Source: Lachnospiraceae bacterium (GTDB lineage Bacteria > Bacillota > Clostridia > Lachnospirales > Lachnospiraceae). From it: a stretch of DNA of 64,000 nt. The stretch lies in NCBI GenBank assembly GCA_022791975.1, contig JAAWAC010000041.1, positions 1 through 64,000 on the forward strand, in the 5' to 3' direction. Positions within the stretch are counted from its first letter, which is position 1, and the number at the start of each line of letters is the position of its first letter. The notes below the pieces were generated by a model. It searched no databases, was not told the DNA's origin, and saw only the letters and a list, made by a program, of their open reading frames with translations. Shown here piece by piece: positions 32,930-42,070 of the stretch. The position numbers and the translations under genes were made by a program.

Positions 32930-33997
32930 GTGGAGCTAAGAGAAATCGTGGAACCACTGTTAAAGTGGTATGATGCAAATGCCCGAAGTCTCCCCTGGAG
33001 AGAGGAGCCCACCCCCTATCAGGTGTGGGTTTCTGAGATTATGCTGCAACAGACCCGGGTGGAGGCGGTAAAGCCTTATTTCGCCCGGTTTTTGCAGGAG
33101 CTGCCAGATATCTCTCATTTGGCTAAGGCATCGGAGGATCAGATTCTTAAGCTTTGGGAGGGGCTGGGGTATTACAGCCGGGTTCGGAATATGCAAAAGG
33201 CCGCCAAGATAATCTGTGAGGAGTATGCCGGAGAGATGCCGGCGGATTTTGGGAAAATACGGGCTCTGCCCGGGATTGGCAGCTATACGGCCGGAGCTAT
33301 TTCCTCCATTGCCTTTGGCCTGGCAAAGCCGGCGGTGGATGGGAATGTTTTGCGGGTTTTGTCCCGGCTTCAGGCCAGCTATGACGACATCTTAAAACAG
33401 TCTGTGAAAAAGCGCATGGAGGAGCAGGTGGAGCAGGTGATTCCGAAAGCCCGGCCAGGAGATTTTAACCAGTCTCTTATTGAGCTGGGAGCCCTGGTCT
33501 GTGTGCCCAATGGGCCGCCCAAATGTGAGCTGTGTCCTCTTGGGGAGCTGTGTCTTTCCCGAAAGCGGGGCATTCAGCAGGAATTGCCTAAAAAGACGCC
33601 TCCCAGAGCCCGCAGGTTGGAAGACAGAACGGTTTTGGTGCTGGTGTCGGACAATAAGGCCATCTTACACAAACGGCCGGCCAGAGGCCTTTTGGCCGGG
33701 CTTTATGAGCTGCCCAATGTGGAGGGAAAGCTTAGGGAGGACCAGGTCCTTGCCTATGTGCGACAGCAGGGCTTTTCCCCCCTTCGTATCCGGCAGCTTC
33801 CGGAGGCAAAGCATGTGTTTAGCCATGTGGAATGGCATATGCTGGGGTATCTGGTGCGCATGGAGGAGCCGGAGATGAATCCCGGGCAGCAACCTGGGGA
33901 AGCATTTTTGTTTGTGGAAAAAGAGGAGATGGAGCAGAAGTTTTCCATTCCTTCTGCCTTTGGGGCATATGTAAGATATTTAAGGGAAACACTGTAA
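32930..33997 (+). CDS. mutY: A/G-specific adenine glycosylase
   Basis: MutY removes adenine mispaired with 8-oxoguanine. The 355-residue protein has the catalytic Glu in SEIMLQQTRVEAV, the helix-hairpin-helix IRALPGIGSYTAGAI, the catalytic Asp in AVDGNVLRVLSR, a four-cysteine [4Fe-4S] motif (CVPNGPPKCELCPLGELC), and a C-terminal NUDIX-like 8-oxoG domain. The first cysteine spacing is x7 rather than the x6 I recall from E. coli. It starts at GTG behind GGGGGAGAGACTG. Confidence 0.94.
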   Translation: MELREIVEPLLKWYDANARSLPWREEPTPYQVWVSEIMLQQTRVEAVKPYFARFLQELPDISHLAKASEDQILKLWEGLGYYSRVRNMQKAAKIICEEYAGEMPADFGKIRALPGIGSYTAGAISSIAFGLAKPAVDGNVLRVLSRLQASYDDILKQSVKKRMEEQVEQVIPKARPGDFNQSLIELGALVCVPNGPPKCELCPLGELCLSRKRGIQQELPKKTPPRARRLEDRTVLVLVSDNKAILHKRPARGLLAGLYELPNVEGKLREDQVLAYVRQQGFSPLRIRQLPEAKHVFSHVEWHMLGYLVRMEEPEMNPGQQPGEAFLFVEKEEMEQKFSIPSAFGAYVRYLRETL

Positions 33998-34010
33998 AAG
34001 GAGAGAAGCT

Positions 34011-35159
34011 ATGGATGCAATCGTGATTGGCTCCGGTGTAGCCGGCGCAGTGGCAGCCAGGTGTCTGGCAGAGGAGCAGGGTAAGCAGGTGCTGGTTCTG
34101 GAGAAAAAGGACCATATTGGTGGAAACTGCTATGATGAGCAGGATGCCTGGGGAATATTGATTCACAAATACGGACCGCATATTTTCCATACCAGTGACG
34201 AGGAGGTCTATGCCTGGCTGTCCCGGTTTACGGACTGGTATGCCTTTGGACATGAGGTGGTGGCCCGGGTGGGGGATCAGCTGATTCCTGTGCCTTTTAA
34301 TCTGAATACCCTGAAAATGGTCTATGGACAGGAGCAGGGAGAGAGGCTTGAGAAAAAGCTTGTGGATACCTATGGACTGGGAAGCCGGGTGCCTATTTTA
34401 CAGCTGCGTGCCTCGAAAGATCCGGAGATTCAGGCGATTGCGGATTATGTATATGAAAATGTTTTTCTCCGCTATACCATGAAGCAGTGGGGCCAGAAGC
34501 CGGAGGATATTGACCCGGCGGTGACAGGACGGGTGCCGGTAGTGATCTCCTATGACAACCGCTATTTCGGTGATAAATACCAGGGAATGCCTCTCCATGG
34601 CTACACCCCCATGTTTGAGAAAATCCTGGATCACCCCAAGATTACCCTGCAAACAGGCACGGATAGCGCCCATGTGCTGAAAATCTCGCCGGAGGAGGGG
34701 CGTGTATACCTGGATGGGAAGCCCTTTGCAGGGACCGTAATCTATACGGGGCCGGTGGACGAGCTTTTTGCCTGCTGCTATGGACGACTGCCTTACCGGA
34801 GCCTGCGCTTTGCCTTTGAGCATTATGACAGACCAGACTATCAGGGACACAGCGTGGTCAATTATACGGTGAGTGAGGAGTTTACCCGGATCACGGAATT
34901 TAAGTATCTTACCGGGCAGAAGGCAGAGGATACCACCATTGTAAAGGAGTATCCTTTTGCCTACACGGGGGCAAAGGGGGAGATTCCCTATTATGCTATT
35001 CAGAACCCGGAGAATCAGGCCCTTTATGAACAGTATGCAGCCTTGGCTCAAAAAGTGGAAAATTTCCACCTTCTTGGGCGGCTGGCAGAATATAAATATT
35101 ATAATATAGATGCCATGGCTGCCCGGGCCCTTGGACTTGCACGTAGTCTGGCCAGGTAA
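34011..35159 (+). CDS. glf: UDP-galactopyranose mutase
   Basis: This FAD enzyme interconverts UDP-galactopyranose and UDP-galactofuranose for cell-surface glycans. The 382-residue protein has the N-terminal dinucleotide motif VIGSGVAGAVAARCLAE, EKKDHIGGNCYDE, HKYGPHIFHTSDEEVY, VPFNLNTL and the C-terminal RLAEYKYYNIDAMAARAL. AAGGAGAGAAGCT precedes ATG. The glycosyltransferase 22 bases downstream fits a surface polysaccharide role. Confidence 0.95.
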   Translation: MDAIVIGSGVAGAVAARCLAEEQGKQVLVLEKKDHIGGNCYDEQDAWGILIHKYGPHIFHTSDEEVYAWLSRFTDWYAFGHEVVARVGDQLIPVPFNLNTLKMVYGQEQGERLEKKLVDTYGLGSRVPILQLRASKDPEIQAIADYVYENVFLRYTMKQWGQKPEDIDPAVTGRVPVVISYDNRYFGDKYQGMPLHGYTPMFEKILDHPKITLQTGTDSAHVLKISPEEGRVYLDGKPFAGTVIYTGPVDELFACCYGRLPYRSLRFAFEHYDRPDYQGHSVVNYTVSEEFTRITEFKYLTGQKAEDTTIVKEYPFAYTGAKGEIPYYAIQNPENQALYEQYAALAQKVENFHLLGRLAEYKYYNIDAMAARALGLARSLAR

Positions 35160-35181
35160 GAGACAAGATGAGGAGGACGAC

Positions 35182-36207
35182 ATGAAGCTTTTATCAATCG
35201 CAATTCCCTGCTATAATTCCCAGGATTATATGAGAAATTGTGTGGAATCGCTGCTGCCTGGCGGCGATGAGGTGGAGATTATCATTGTGGATGATGGGTC
35301 CAAAGACAACACGGCGGCTATCGCGGATGAGTATGCAGCCCGCTATCCGGGCATTGTAAAGGCAGTGCATCAGGAGAACGGAGGACATGGAGAAGCGGTC
35401 AATACCGGGCTTCGCAATGCCACAGGCTTGTATTTTAAGGTGGTGGACAGCGATGACTGGGTAAACCTGGAGGCCTATCAGGAGATTTTAAAGACCATTG
35501 AGGGCTTGGCGGGCAGCTGTCAGACGGTAGATATGTTTATCAGCAATTTTGTCTACGAGAAGGAGGGACAGCGGCGAAAAAAGGTGATGCGCTACAGCAG
35601 CGCCTTTCCCCAGAATCAGGTGTTTACCTGGGACGACGTGCGGTTTCTCCATAAGGGACAGTATATTTTAATGCACTCGGTGATTTACCGGACAAAGCTT
35701 CTGCGGGAGTGTGGCCTGGAGCTGCCCAAGCACACCTTTTATGTGGACAATATTTTTGTATATTATCCCCTGCCTTATGTGAAGAAGCTCTATTATCTCA
35801 ATGTGAATTTCTACCGGTATTATATTGGGCGGGCGGATCAGTCTGTGAATGAACAGGTGATGATAGGACGTTTAGACCAGCAGTTAAAGGTGAATGAGCT
35901 GATGATAGACGCCTATAAGCTTTCCGACAAGAAGTTGATACCCAGCCGGAAGCTGCGCCATTATATGAAAAATTATCTGGAAATCATTATGGTGGTTTCC
36001 TCCATCATTGCCATTCGATCTGGTACAAAGGAGAACCTGCAGAGGAAATATGAGCTGTGGAAGTATTTAAAGAAGCGGGATTCCCGGGTGTACTATGAGC
36101 TAAAATGGGGGGTTCTGGGACGCACTATGAACCTGCCAGGACGAGGTGGACGAAAAATTTCCGAGGTGGCCTATAAGCTGGCTCAGAGGTTTGTGGGATT
36201 TAACTAG
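35182..36207 (+). CDS. Family 2 glycosyltransferase
   Basis: This 341-residue GT-A enzyme has LSIAIPCYNSQDYMRNCVES, EIIIVDDGSKDNT, ENGGHGEAVNTGL and the DxD-like VVDSDDW. The acceptor is unknown; since it follows glf, transfer of galactofuranose or another sugar onto a lipid or polysaccharide is possible. ATG 35182 is chosen because AGGAGGACGAC precedes it; an in-frame upstream ATG lies inside glf. No membrane spans are evident. Confidence 0.88.
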   Translation: MKLLSIAIPCYNSQDYMRNCVESLLPGGDEVEIIIVDDGSKDNTAAIADEYAARYPGIVKAVHQENGGHGEAVNTGLRNATGLYFKVVDSDDWVNLEAYQEILKTIEGLAGSCQTVDMFISNFVYEKEGQRRKKVMRYSSAFPQNQVFTWDDVRFLHKGQYILMHSVIYRTKLLRECGLELPKHTFYVDNIFVYYPLPYVKKLYYLNVNFYRYYIGRADQSVNEQVMIGRLDQQLKVNELMIDAYKLSDKKLIPSRKLRHYMKNYLEIIMVVSSIIAIRSGTKENLQRKYELWKYLKKRDSRVYYELKWGVLGRTMNLPGRGGRKISEVAYKLAQRFVGFN

Positions 36208-36210
36208 CAT

Positions 36211-36249
36211 AAAAGGCTGGCATCCAGATACGATGCCAGCCTTTCTTTT
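36211..36249 (+). terminator. Terminator after the glycosyltransferase gene
   Basis: AAAGGCTGGCATC (36212-36224) pairs with GATGCCAGCCTTT (36232-36244) over a short loop, then CTTTTG follows. Confidence 0.9.
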
Positions 36250-36285
36250 GCTTAAAAACCCGCCCGGAGGCTGGTCAAAAATTTT

Positions 36286-36963
36286 TTATACAGCAATCCG
36301 CTTTCTCTGTCTTCTCCCTCGCTGTTGCATACGGGCCCGCAAAGCAGTGTAATCTGTGTGATACACCACCTGGTCCATAATCAGGCCCAACAAGATGGCG
36401 GCAATCACATCCAGCATGGAGTGCTGTTTCAGGCAAACGGTGGCCATAATAATGCTCACCATCAATACCAGGGAGCCCCCCCGAATCCAGAGGTTTCTGC
36501 CAAGCTTCTCATTATTTGCCACCGCCATATGTGCGGCTATGGAATTGAATACGTGCAGGCTGGGAAAGATATTGGTTGAGGTGTCGGCCTGATACAGAAA
36601 CTGGACACAGGCGGTAAAAATATTTTGCCGTTCAAATTCCGAAGGCCGCAGCAGGTGACCATTGGGGTAAATGGTGGATATGATCAGAAATAAGGTCATA
36701 CCCGTAAACGTAAATACTGTATACTGATAAAACTGTTTTTTGCTTTTAAAAAATAAATAGACGAATACACTGGGCACATAGAGAAACCATAAAAAATAGG
36801 GAATCACGAAATATTCCACAAAGGGAATCATATCGTCTAAGGCCACATGTATCACGTGGTAGGGCTGATTGGCCCGGCTTTCCAGCCAGATAAACCAGGG
36901 CATATAAATCAGCAGATAGGCGGAGACCCAAATGTGCTTATGGGTGCGAAAAAACTCTCTCAT
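36286..36963 (-). CDS. PAP2-family membrane phosphatase-like protein
   Basis: This is an integral membrane protein of about 225 residues with five or six spans. RPSEFERQN, the SLHVFNS block (PSLHVFNSIAAHM) and HSMLDVIAAILLG correspond to the PAP2 phosphatase motifs, although the first motif is weak. Likely substrates are lipid phosphates such as phosphatidate or undecaprenyl pyrophosphate. ATG 36963 lies behind AAAGGAAG; an ATG at 36987 is an alternative. It lies downstream of the lipid kinase on the same strand. Confidence 0.8.
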   Translation of the reverse strand: MREFFRTHKHIWVSAYLLIYMPWFIWLESRANQPYHVIHVALDDMIPFVEYFVIPYFLWFLYVPSVFVYLFFKSKKQFYQYTVFTFTGMTLFLIISTIYPNGHLLRPSEFERQNIFTACVQFLYQADTSTNIFPSLHVFNSIAAHMAVANNEKLGRNLWIRGGSLVLMVSIIMATVCLKQHSMLDVIAAILLGLIMDQVVYHTDYTALRARMQQRGRRQRKRIAV

Positions 36964-37130
36964 AATAATATCAACTTCCTTTATCATAGCAGTCGTCCTG
37001 ATTTTTTCCCTTGTATACACGAGGAAATGGGAACTATCCGGAGTATAGCACAGGGAATTTTAAAGTACAATGGACTTTCTTATATTTTAAGAAATTTTTC
37101 AGAAATCATACCGGATTTCGCATATGGATT

Positions 37131-38051
37131 TTATCTACCAGAGATTATTTTTAATTTTTCAGGAATACAGCGGATGGAAAGGCTGGTTTGGCATTGGCAC
37201 ACCTCTCCGTCAGCGTGTACCGGGAGGGGAATGGGACTTTTCAGATGTATGACAGTGCCTCTGTCAATATGGATTCCACGAAAACGGGTATGCTTTCCAA
37301 AATAGGCGGTGGGAAGCATCAGGGACAGGAAAAGCTTGCTCATGCGCTCCACCACACAATAGTCCAGCTGCCTGTCTGAAGGGCTGGCTTTTGGGCAGAG
37401 CTTTAAACCGCCCCCTTCATAGGGACAGTTGAGGACAGAGATAAAGAAAGTCCTGGGAAAGGCTTTTTTCAGAGAGGAATCCACGGTCATATAAATGGGG
37501 TGAGCTCTGAGTAATATCATCTGATGGAGGGCGATTCCCACATAGGTAAGCTTTCCCAGGCCCAACCGGTTTAGAAGGTGCTTTATCCGGGAACGAAAGG
37601 CTTCCTCACAGACAGCAGCGTCAAAGCCCATGCCGCAGCTGACAGCAAAGAGCCGGGTGTGGTTGCCATATTCCATCTGACCCAGGTCTATCCGTGTGTA
37701 ATAGGTGGGATGGAGGATATTGTGCAGGGCCTGCATGGGATCGGAGGGCAGTCCCAGGCTTCTGGCAAAATCGTTGCTGGAGCCAGTGGGAATATAGGCA
37801 AAGGTAATGCGATCAAAATCCTGAATGCCGTTGATAACCTCATTGATGGTGCCATCTCCCCCCACAGCCACAAGAGTATGACGCCCTGGCATATGGGTTA
37901 TCTCCCTGCTGAGATTGGTGGCATGGAACTGACCGGAGGTGAAAAATACCCGGTATTCCATGGAAAGCCGTTCTAACTCTGCCTCCACCTGCTGCCATAC
38001 CCTGCGGCCTTGTCCAGAGCGGGAACTTGGATTTACAATAAAATAATACAT
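37131..38051 (-). CDS. Diacylglycerol/lipid kinase family protein, YegS/DgkB-like
   Basis: This 306-residue protein probably phosphorylates a lipid alcohol such as diacylglycerol. It has YFIVNPSSRSGQGRRVW at the N-terminus, the nucleotide-binding VAVGGDGTINEVINGI, YIPTGSSNDFARSLGLP, and a C-terminal beta domain ending near LPVHADGEV. It pairs with the PAP2 phosphatase gene downstream; together they could turn over lipid phosphate. Its promoter is at 38118-38146. Confidence 0.9.
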   Translation of the reverse strand: MYYFIVNPSSRSGQGRRVWQQVEAELERLSMEYRVFFTSGQFHATNLSREITHMPGRHTLVAVGGDGTINEVINGIQDFDRITFAYIPTGSSNDFARSLGLPSDPMQALHNILHPTYYTRIDLGQMEYGNHTRLFAVSCGMGFDAAVCEEAFRSRIKHLLNRLGLGKLTYVGIALHQMILLRAHPIYMTVDSSLKKAFPRTFFISVLNCPYEGGGLKLCPKASPSDRQLDYCVVERMSKLFLSLMLPTAYFGKHTRFRGIHIDRGTVIHLKSPIPLPVHADGEVCQCQTSLSIRCIPEKLKIISGR

Positions 38052-38117
38052 GAAAATGTCCCCTCATCAAAAAATTGCCCCCTAGGGGCCTGAATATTTT
38101 GTAATAATTCTGTAACA

Positions 38118-38146
38118 ATTATAGCATTGGCGGGGGAAAAGTACAA
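38118..38146 (-). promoter_or_regulatory. Sigma-A promoter for the lipid kinase gene
   Basis: On the minus strand TTGTAC (38146-38141), a 17-base spacer and TATAAT (38123-38118). Confidence 0.8.
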
Positions 38147-38170
38147 GAAAAATATCTGTTTCGTCCTTCA

Positions 38171-38199
38171 TTGACGGATTTCATCTTTTCGTGTAGAAT
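38171..38199 (+). promoter_or_regulatory. Sigma-A promoter for the flavoprotein gene
   Basis: TTGACG (38171-38176), a 17-base spacer and TAGAAT (38194-38199), about 48 bases before the start codon. Confidence 0.8.
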
Positions 38200-38247
38200 A
38201 AACAGAATAGGAAGCCAAAAGGTCACAAAGCATAGAGAGGATTTCAG

Positions 38248-39804
38248 ATGAAAAAGGCAGTGATAATCGGCGCGGGGCCAGCCGGGATAACGGCAGCCTA
38301 CGAGCTATTGAAGCGTTCTAATGAATATGAGGTTCTGATTCTCGAGGAGAGTCAGGAGATTGGGGGGATTTCCCGGACAGTCCGCTATCAGGGCAACCGG
38401 ATGGACATCGGTGGGCACCGGTTCTTTTCCAAGGATGACAGAGTGACCAGCTGGTGGGATGAGATCATGCCCCGGCAGGGGGCTCCCTCCTACGATGATA
38501 AGGTGCTGGGACGGAAGGTGCCCCTGAAAAAGGGTGGGCCGGACCCGGAAAAGGAGGATCGGGTGATGCTGACCCGAAACCGAGTGTCCCGGATATATTA
38601 TAAAAAGAAATTCTTTGAGTATCCCATCAGCGGAAAGATCATATTTCAGCTGGATTTTCTAACCCTGCTGTCAGCTGGCTTTAGTTATCTTGCTTCGGTG
38701 GTGCGTAAAAAGCCGGAAGACTCATTGGAAAATTTTTACATTAACAGCTTTGGGCATAAGCTTTACTCCATGTTCTTTGAGGGCTATACAGAGAAACTTT
38801 GGGGTCGTCATCCCAGTCAGATTGCAGCGGACTGGGGAGCCCAGCGGACCAAGGGGCTGTCCATCATGGGAATTTTAAAGGATATGGCCTCCAAGGCTCT
38901 GCCTGGAAAGCAGGACAAGCACAAGGTACAGACCTCCCTCATTGAGGAATTTCAGTATCCCAAATATGGACCAGGGCAGCTGTGGGAGACTGCGGCCGCT
39001 GAGGTGGAGAAGATGGGAGGAGAGATTCGCAAGGGCTGTCGGGTTACGGGCGTTTGCACCGCAGACAACCGAGTTACAGCCGTAAAATACGAGAAGGACG
39101 GCCAGATCTACACGGTGGAGGGAGATGCGTTCTTTTCCTCCATGCCTTTAAGGGATTTGGTAGCTGGTATGCCGGATGTTCCCAAGGAGGAGGCGCGGAT
39201 TGCGGCGGGACTTCCCTACCGGGATTTTGTTACGGTGGGCCTTTTGGTAAACAAGTTGAATCTGAAAAACGAGACAGCCTTAAAAACCTTAAATCACATT
39301 GTGCCGGATTGCTGGATCTATGTGCAGGACGTGGGGGTGAAGTTGGGAAGAATCCAGGTTTTCAACAACTGGTCACCTTATCTGGTGAAAGACCCGGAAC
39401 ACACTGTGTGGATTGGACTGGAGTATTTCTGTGACGAGGGGGATAAATACTGGAAGCTAAGCCAGGAGAAATGGGTGAAGCTTGGAACACACGAGCTGAT
39501 TAAGATGGGCGTGATCTCCAGCGAGAAACAGGTGCTGGATTCTCACCGGGAGCGGGTGAAAAAAGCTTACCCAGCCTATTTTGACACTTACGGGGAGATC
39601 GATAGGCTTATAACTTATCTGAACCAGTTTGAAAACCTTTTCTGTGTGGGACGCAACGGCCAGCACCGATACAACAATATGGACCACTCTATGGCTACCT
39701 CCTTTGAGGCGGTGGATAACCTTTTGAGAGGGAAAAAGGGAAAGGAAAATATCTGGAGTGTGAACACAGAGAAGGAATATCATGAGGTGAAAAGCGGGGA
39801 ATAA
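38248..39804 (+). CDS. FAD-dependent oxidoreductase, protoporphyrinogen-oxidase/UGM-like
   Basis: This 518-residue flavoprotein has the dinucleotide-binding [48 protein letters not shown] and the C-terminal [19 protein letters not shown]. Proteins of this type are found near polysaccharide genes and resemble UDP-galactopyranose mutase and amine oxidases. The true substrate is not evident. It is transcribed from its own promoter. A membrane-associated role is possible, given [18 protein letters not shown]. Confidence 0.85.
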   Translation: MKKAVIIGAGPAGITAAYELLKRSNEYEVLILEESQEIGGISRTVRYQGNRMDIGGHRFFSKDDRVTSWWDEIMPRQGAPSYDDKVLGRKVPLKKGGPDPEKEDRVMLTRNRVSRIYYKKKFFEYPISGKIIFQLDFLTLLSAGFSYLASVVRKKPEDSLENFYINSFGHKLYSMFFEGYTEKLWGRHPSQIAADWGAQRTKGLSIMGILKDMASKALPGKQDKHKVQTSLIEEFQYPKYGPGQLWETAAAEVEKMGGEIRKGCRVTGVCTADNRVTAVKYEKDGQIYTVEGDAFFSSMPLRDLVAGMPDVPKEEARIAAGLPYRDFVTVGLLVNKLNLKNETALKTLNHIVPDCWIYVQDVGVKLGRIQVFNNWSPYLVKDPEHTVWIGLEYFCDEGDKYWKLSQEKWVKLGTHELIKMGVISSEKQVLDSHRERVKKAYPAYFDTYGEIDRLITYLNQFENLFCVGRNGQHRYNNMDHSMATSFEAVDNLLRGKKGKENIWSVNTEKEYHEVKSGE

Positions 39805-39899
39805 AGAGAGCCCTTTTGTCAAGGTGGGAAAGGGATAGCTCTGAAATTCTCCTGGAACACAAGTGCAAGAGAGAGCTGTATCAAGAAAGGGGGGTATTT

Positions 39900-40697
39900 A
39901 TGCCACATACCAAAGAATTGTTTAGCTTGGAGGGGAAAATTGCCATTGTGACCGGTGGACGGGGTCTTTATGGGGCGTCCATCACCCTGGGGCTGTGTGA
40001 GATGGGGGCAACTGTTGTGATTGCGTCCCGTAGCGGGGAAAAATGCGAGGAGTATGCCAAAACCTTGCGAAGTCAGGGACACCAAGCCATTGGCTTGCCA
40101 TTGGACTTGAGCGATGATGATTCCATCGCAGCCCTGGCCGAAAATGTGTATGAGCGGTATGGAAAAATCGATATTCTTGTGAATAATGCCGTTGACCGCA
40201 GAAACATGACCTCCCTTGCGGATGCCACCCGCCAAAAGCTTCAGGACTCTGCCAGCACCAACCTGAACGGCCAGATTCTGTTGAGCCAGGCGGTTTTGAA
40301 ATATATGATTCCAGCAGAACAGGGGAGCATTATTAATATTAGCTCCATGCGGGGGCTGGATTGTCCTCATTTTCCCTTTTATCCCGACACATGGGGGGAC
40401 CAGCCTGTCAATTACACCACGGAAAAGTGGGCGATGATTGGATTGACAAAATATATGGCAGGCCGCTACGGAAAACATCATATCCGTGTCAACTGCATTG
40501 CCCCTGGAGGATTTAATCCGGGACTGGAAGATTCTGACAAGAGCGAATTTGTGGAAACCTATATTGCAAATACGCCTTTGGGATGCTGGGCAAATGAAGA
40601 TGATATCAAGGGGCCGGTTGTATTTTTGGCCTCGGATGCTGCCAATTATATTACCGGTGCCACTTTGGTGATGGATGGCGGTTGGACAATCTGGTAG
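39900..40697 (+). CDS. SDR-family oxidoreductase
   Basis: This 265-residue short-chain dehydrogenase has the cofactor motif IVTGGRGLYGASI, the NNAVDR block, the catalytic YTTEK (Tyr-x3-Lys) and the C-terminal DAANYITGATLVMDGGWTIW. The active-site Ser appears in NISSMRGLD. It is similar to sugar or polyol dehydrogenases such as gluconate 5-dehydrogenase. ATG 39900 behind AGAAAGGGGGGTATTT is preferred over an in-frame start at 39816. A terminator follows. Confidence 0.88.
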   Translation: MPHTKELFSLEGKIAIVTGGRGLYGASITLGLCEMGATVVIASRSGEKCEEYAKTLRSQGHQAIGLPLDLSDDDSIAALAENVYERYGKIDILVNNAVDRRNMTSLADATRQKLQDSASTNLNGQILLSQAVLKYMIPAEQGSIINISSMRGLDCPHFPFYPDTWGDQPVNYTTEKWAMIGLTKYMAGRYGKHHIRVNCIAPGGFNPGLEDSDKSEFVETYIANTPLGCWANEDDIKGPVVFLASDAANYITGATLVMDGGWTIW

Positions 40698-41050
40698 GAA
40701 GTGTAGTTTCCTGGAGTGGAACAGATCCGGGAGAAGCATATTTTTTCCATAAGAAAGGGCGCGTTTTGGCTATTCTATTTTTCAGGCCAAAGGCGCCCTT
40801 TCAAAATTTTCTGCCAGGACTGGCAGAACTAAGGTTCTATTCCATTCTTTTTTTCATTCATTCACAGGAAATCTCTGTCAGTCTTCACCAGGGTGATAAG
40901 AAAATCTTCGTTTTCATTCTATATAGATTGCACAAAAATAATAGGAAAAAATAAAAAAATCGGTGAATAACACAAAAAAACGGTGGTTTTTCCATCCACT
41001 TTTTCCTACAAACCACGTATAATTCAGGATGACAGGAGGCAGCGGGACAG
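40698..41050 (+). other. Non-coding gap before the ribose-type transporter
   Basis: GAAAGGGCGC (40753-40762) pairs with GGCGCCCTTTC (40792-40802) with inner TTTTGGC/GCCAAA, forming a strong terminator for the SDR gene. Two small hairpins follow: CTGCCA/TGGCAG (40811-40826) and AGAAC/GTTCT (40825-40838). The rest is AT-rich. TATAAT at 41018-41023 is a likely -10 for the transporter operon, without a clear -35. No gene is seen. Confidence 0.7.
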
Positions 41051-42055
41051 ATGAAAAAAGGCTTCTTGAAAAGCAGGGATATGGGAGGTTTCGGCATGGG
41101 GAAAAGTATCCGACGTTTTATGAGCAACTATGCGATTTTATACGCCATAGCAATTCTGTGTATCTTACTTACATTTACCACAGACAAATTTTTACAGGTG
41201 TCAAATCTGGTCAATGTGCTGCGGCAGAATTCCATGGTGGTGATGCTGGCCATCGGAGAGTTTTTCGTGCTGGTGGCGGGGAGTCTGGACATTTCCACTG
41301 GCGCCATTGTGGCCCTGATCAGCATTTTGTTTTCCAAGATGATGGTGGAGCTGGGCCTGCATCCTGTGCTGGCTATTTTGTTAGCTGTGGTGTTGGGGAT
41401 GTTTATCGGCCTTTTAAATGGGCTGATTATCACCCGCCTGAAAATTCCGGCCATGATCGCCACCCTTGCCATGCAGTATGTGTGCAACGGAGCGGTGTAT
41501 CTTATCAGCGGAGGCTACGCGGTGTCTGGCTTGCCAGATTCCATTGCCTTTTTGGGAAAGGGAAATGTGCTGGGCTTAAGCTGGATGCCCTGGCCAGTGC
41601 TGCTTATGCTGATTCTGGCAGCTATCGCCCATCTGGTATCCCAAAAGACGACCTTTGGCCGCTCTCTCTATGCCATTGGAGGCAATGTGGAAGCAGCATA
41701 TCTGTCCGGTATCCGGGATAAAAGAGTGTTAACCTCTGCCCATGTGATTTGTGGTGGACTGGCAGCGGCAGCGGGGATTGTGCTGACCTCCCGTCTGGCC
41801 TCCGGACAGGTCAACGCGGGCCTTGGCTGGGAATTTGAGGCTATTATCGGGGCCATTATCGGTGGCGTCAGCATAACCGGAGGCCGGGGGCGTGTTTTTG
41901 GAGCTGTGTTTGGCACGTTTTTGGTGGGGATTCTGGTAAATGGAATGACCCTAAATGATATTGATTCCAACGTGCAGAAAATTGTCAAGGGGCTGGTGCT
42001 GATATTTGCCATTGCCTTTGACATCTATGCGGTGAATAAAAAGAATAAGCGATAG
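41051..42055 (+). CDS. Ribose-type sugar ABC transporter permease, RbsC-like
   Basis: This membrane protein of up to 334 residues has eight to ten spans, with VLRQNSMVVMLAIGEFFVLVAG and SLDISTGAIVAL, typical of the BPD_transp_2 family, and GGNVEAAYLSGIRDKRV. Two starts are possible: ATG 41051 behind AGGAGGCAGCGG, and ATG 41096 behind GGGAGGTTTCGGC with better spacing. It forms the channel with the ATPase and binding protein encoded downstream. The ligand is unknown. Confidence 0.92.
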   Translation: MKKGFLKSRDMGGFGMGKSIRRFMSNYAILYAIAILCILLTFTTDKFLQVSNLVNVLRQNSMVVMLAIGEFFVLVAGSLDISTGAIVALISILFSKMMVELGLHPVLAILLAVVLGMFIGLLNGLIITRLKIPAMIATLAMQYVCNGAVYLISGGYAVSGLPDSIAFLGKGNVLGLSWMPWPVLLMLILAAIAHLVSQKTTFGRSLYAIGGNVEAAYLSGIRDKRVLTSAHVICGGLAAAAGIVLTSRLASGQVNAGLGWEFEAIIGAIIGGVSITGGRGRVFGAVFGTFLVGILVNGMTLNDIDSNVQKIVKGLVLIFAIAFDIYAVNKKNKR

Positions 42056-42070
42056 ATCGGGGGAAGGGAC

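Noticed and set aside
39054..39434. Alternative-frame proteins inside the flavoprotein gene
   Set aside because: They are out-of-frame shadows of a long, well-conserved gene.
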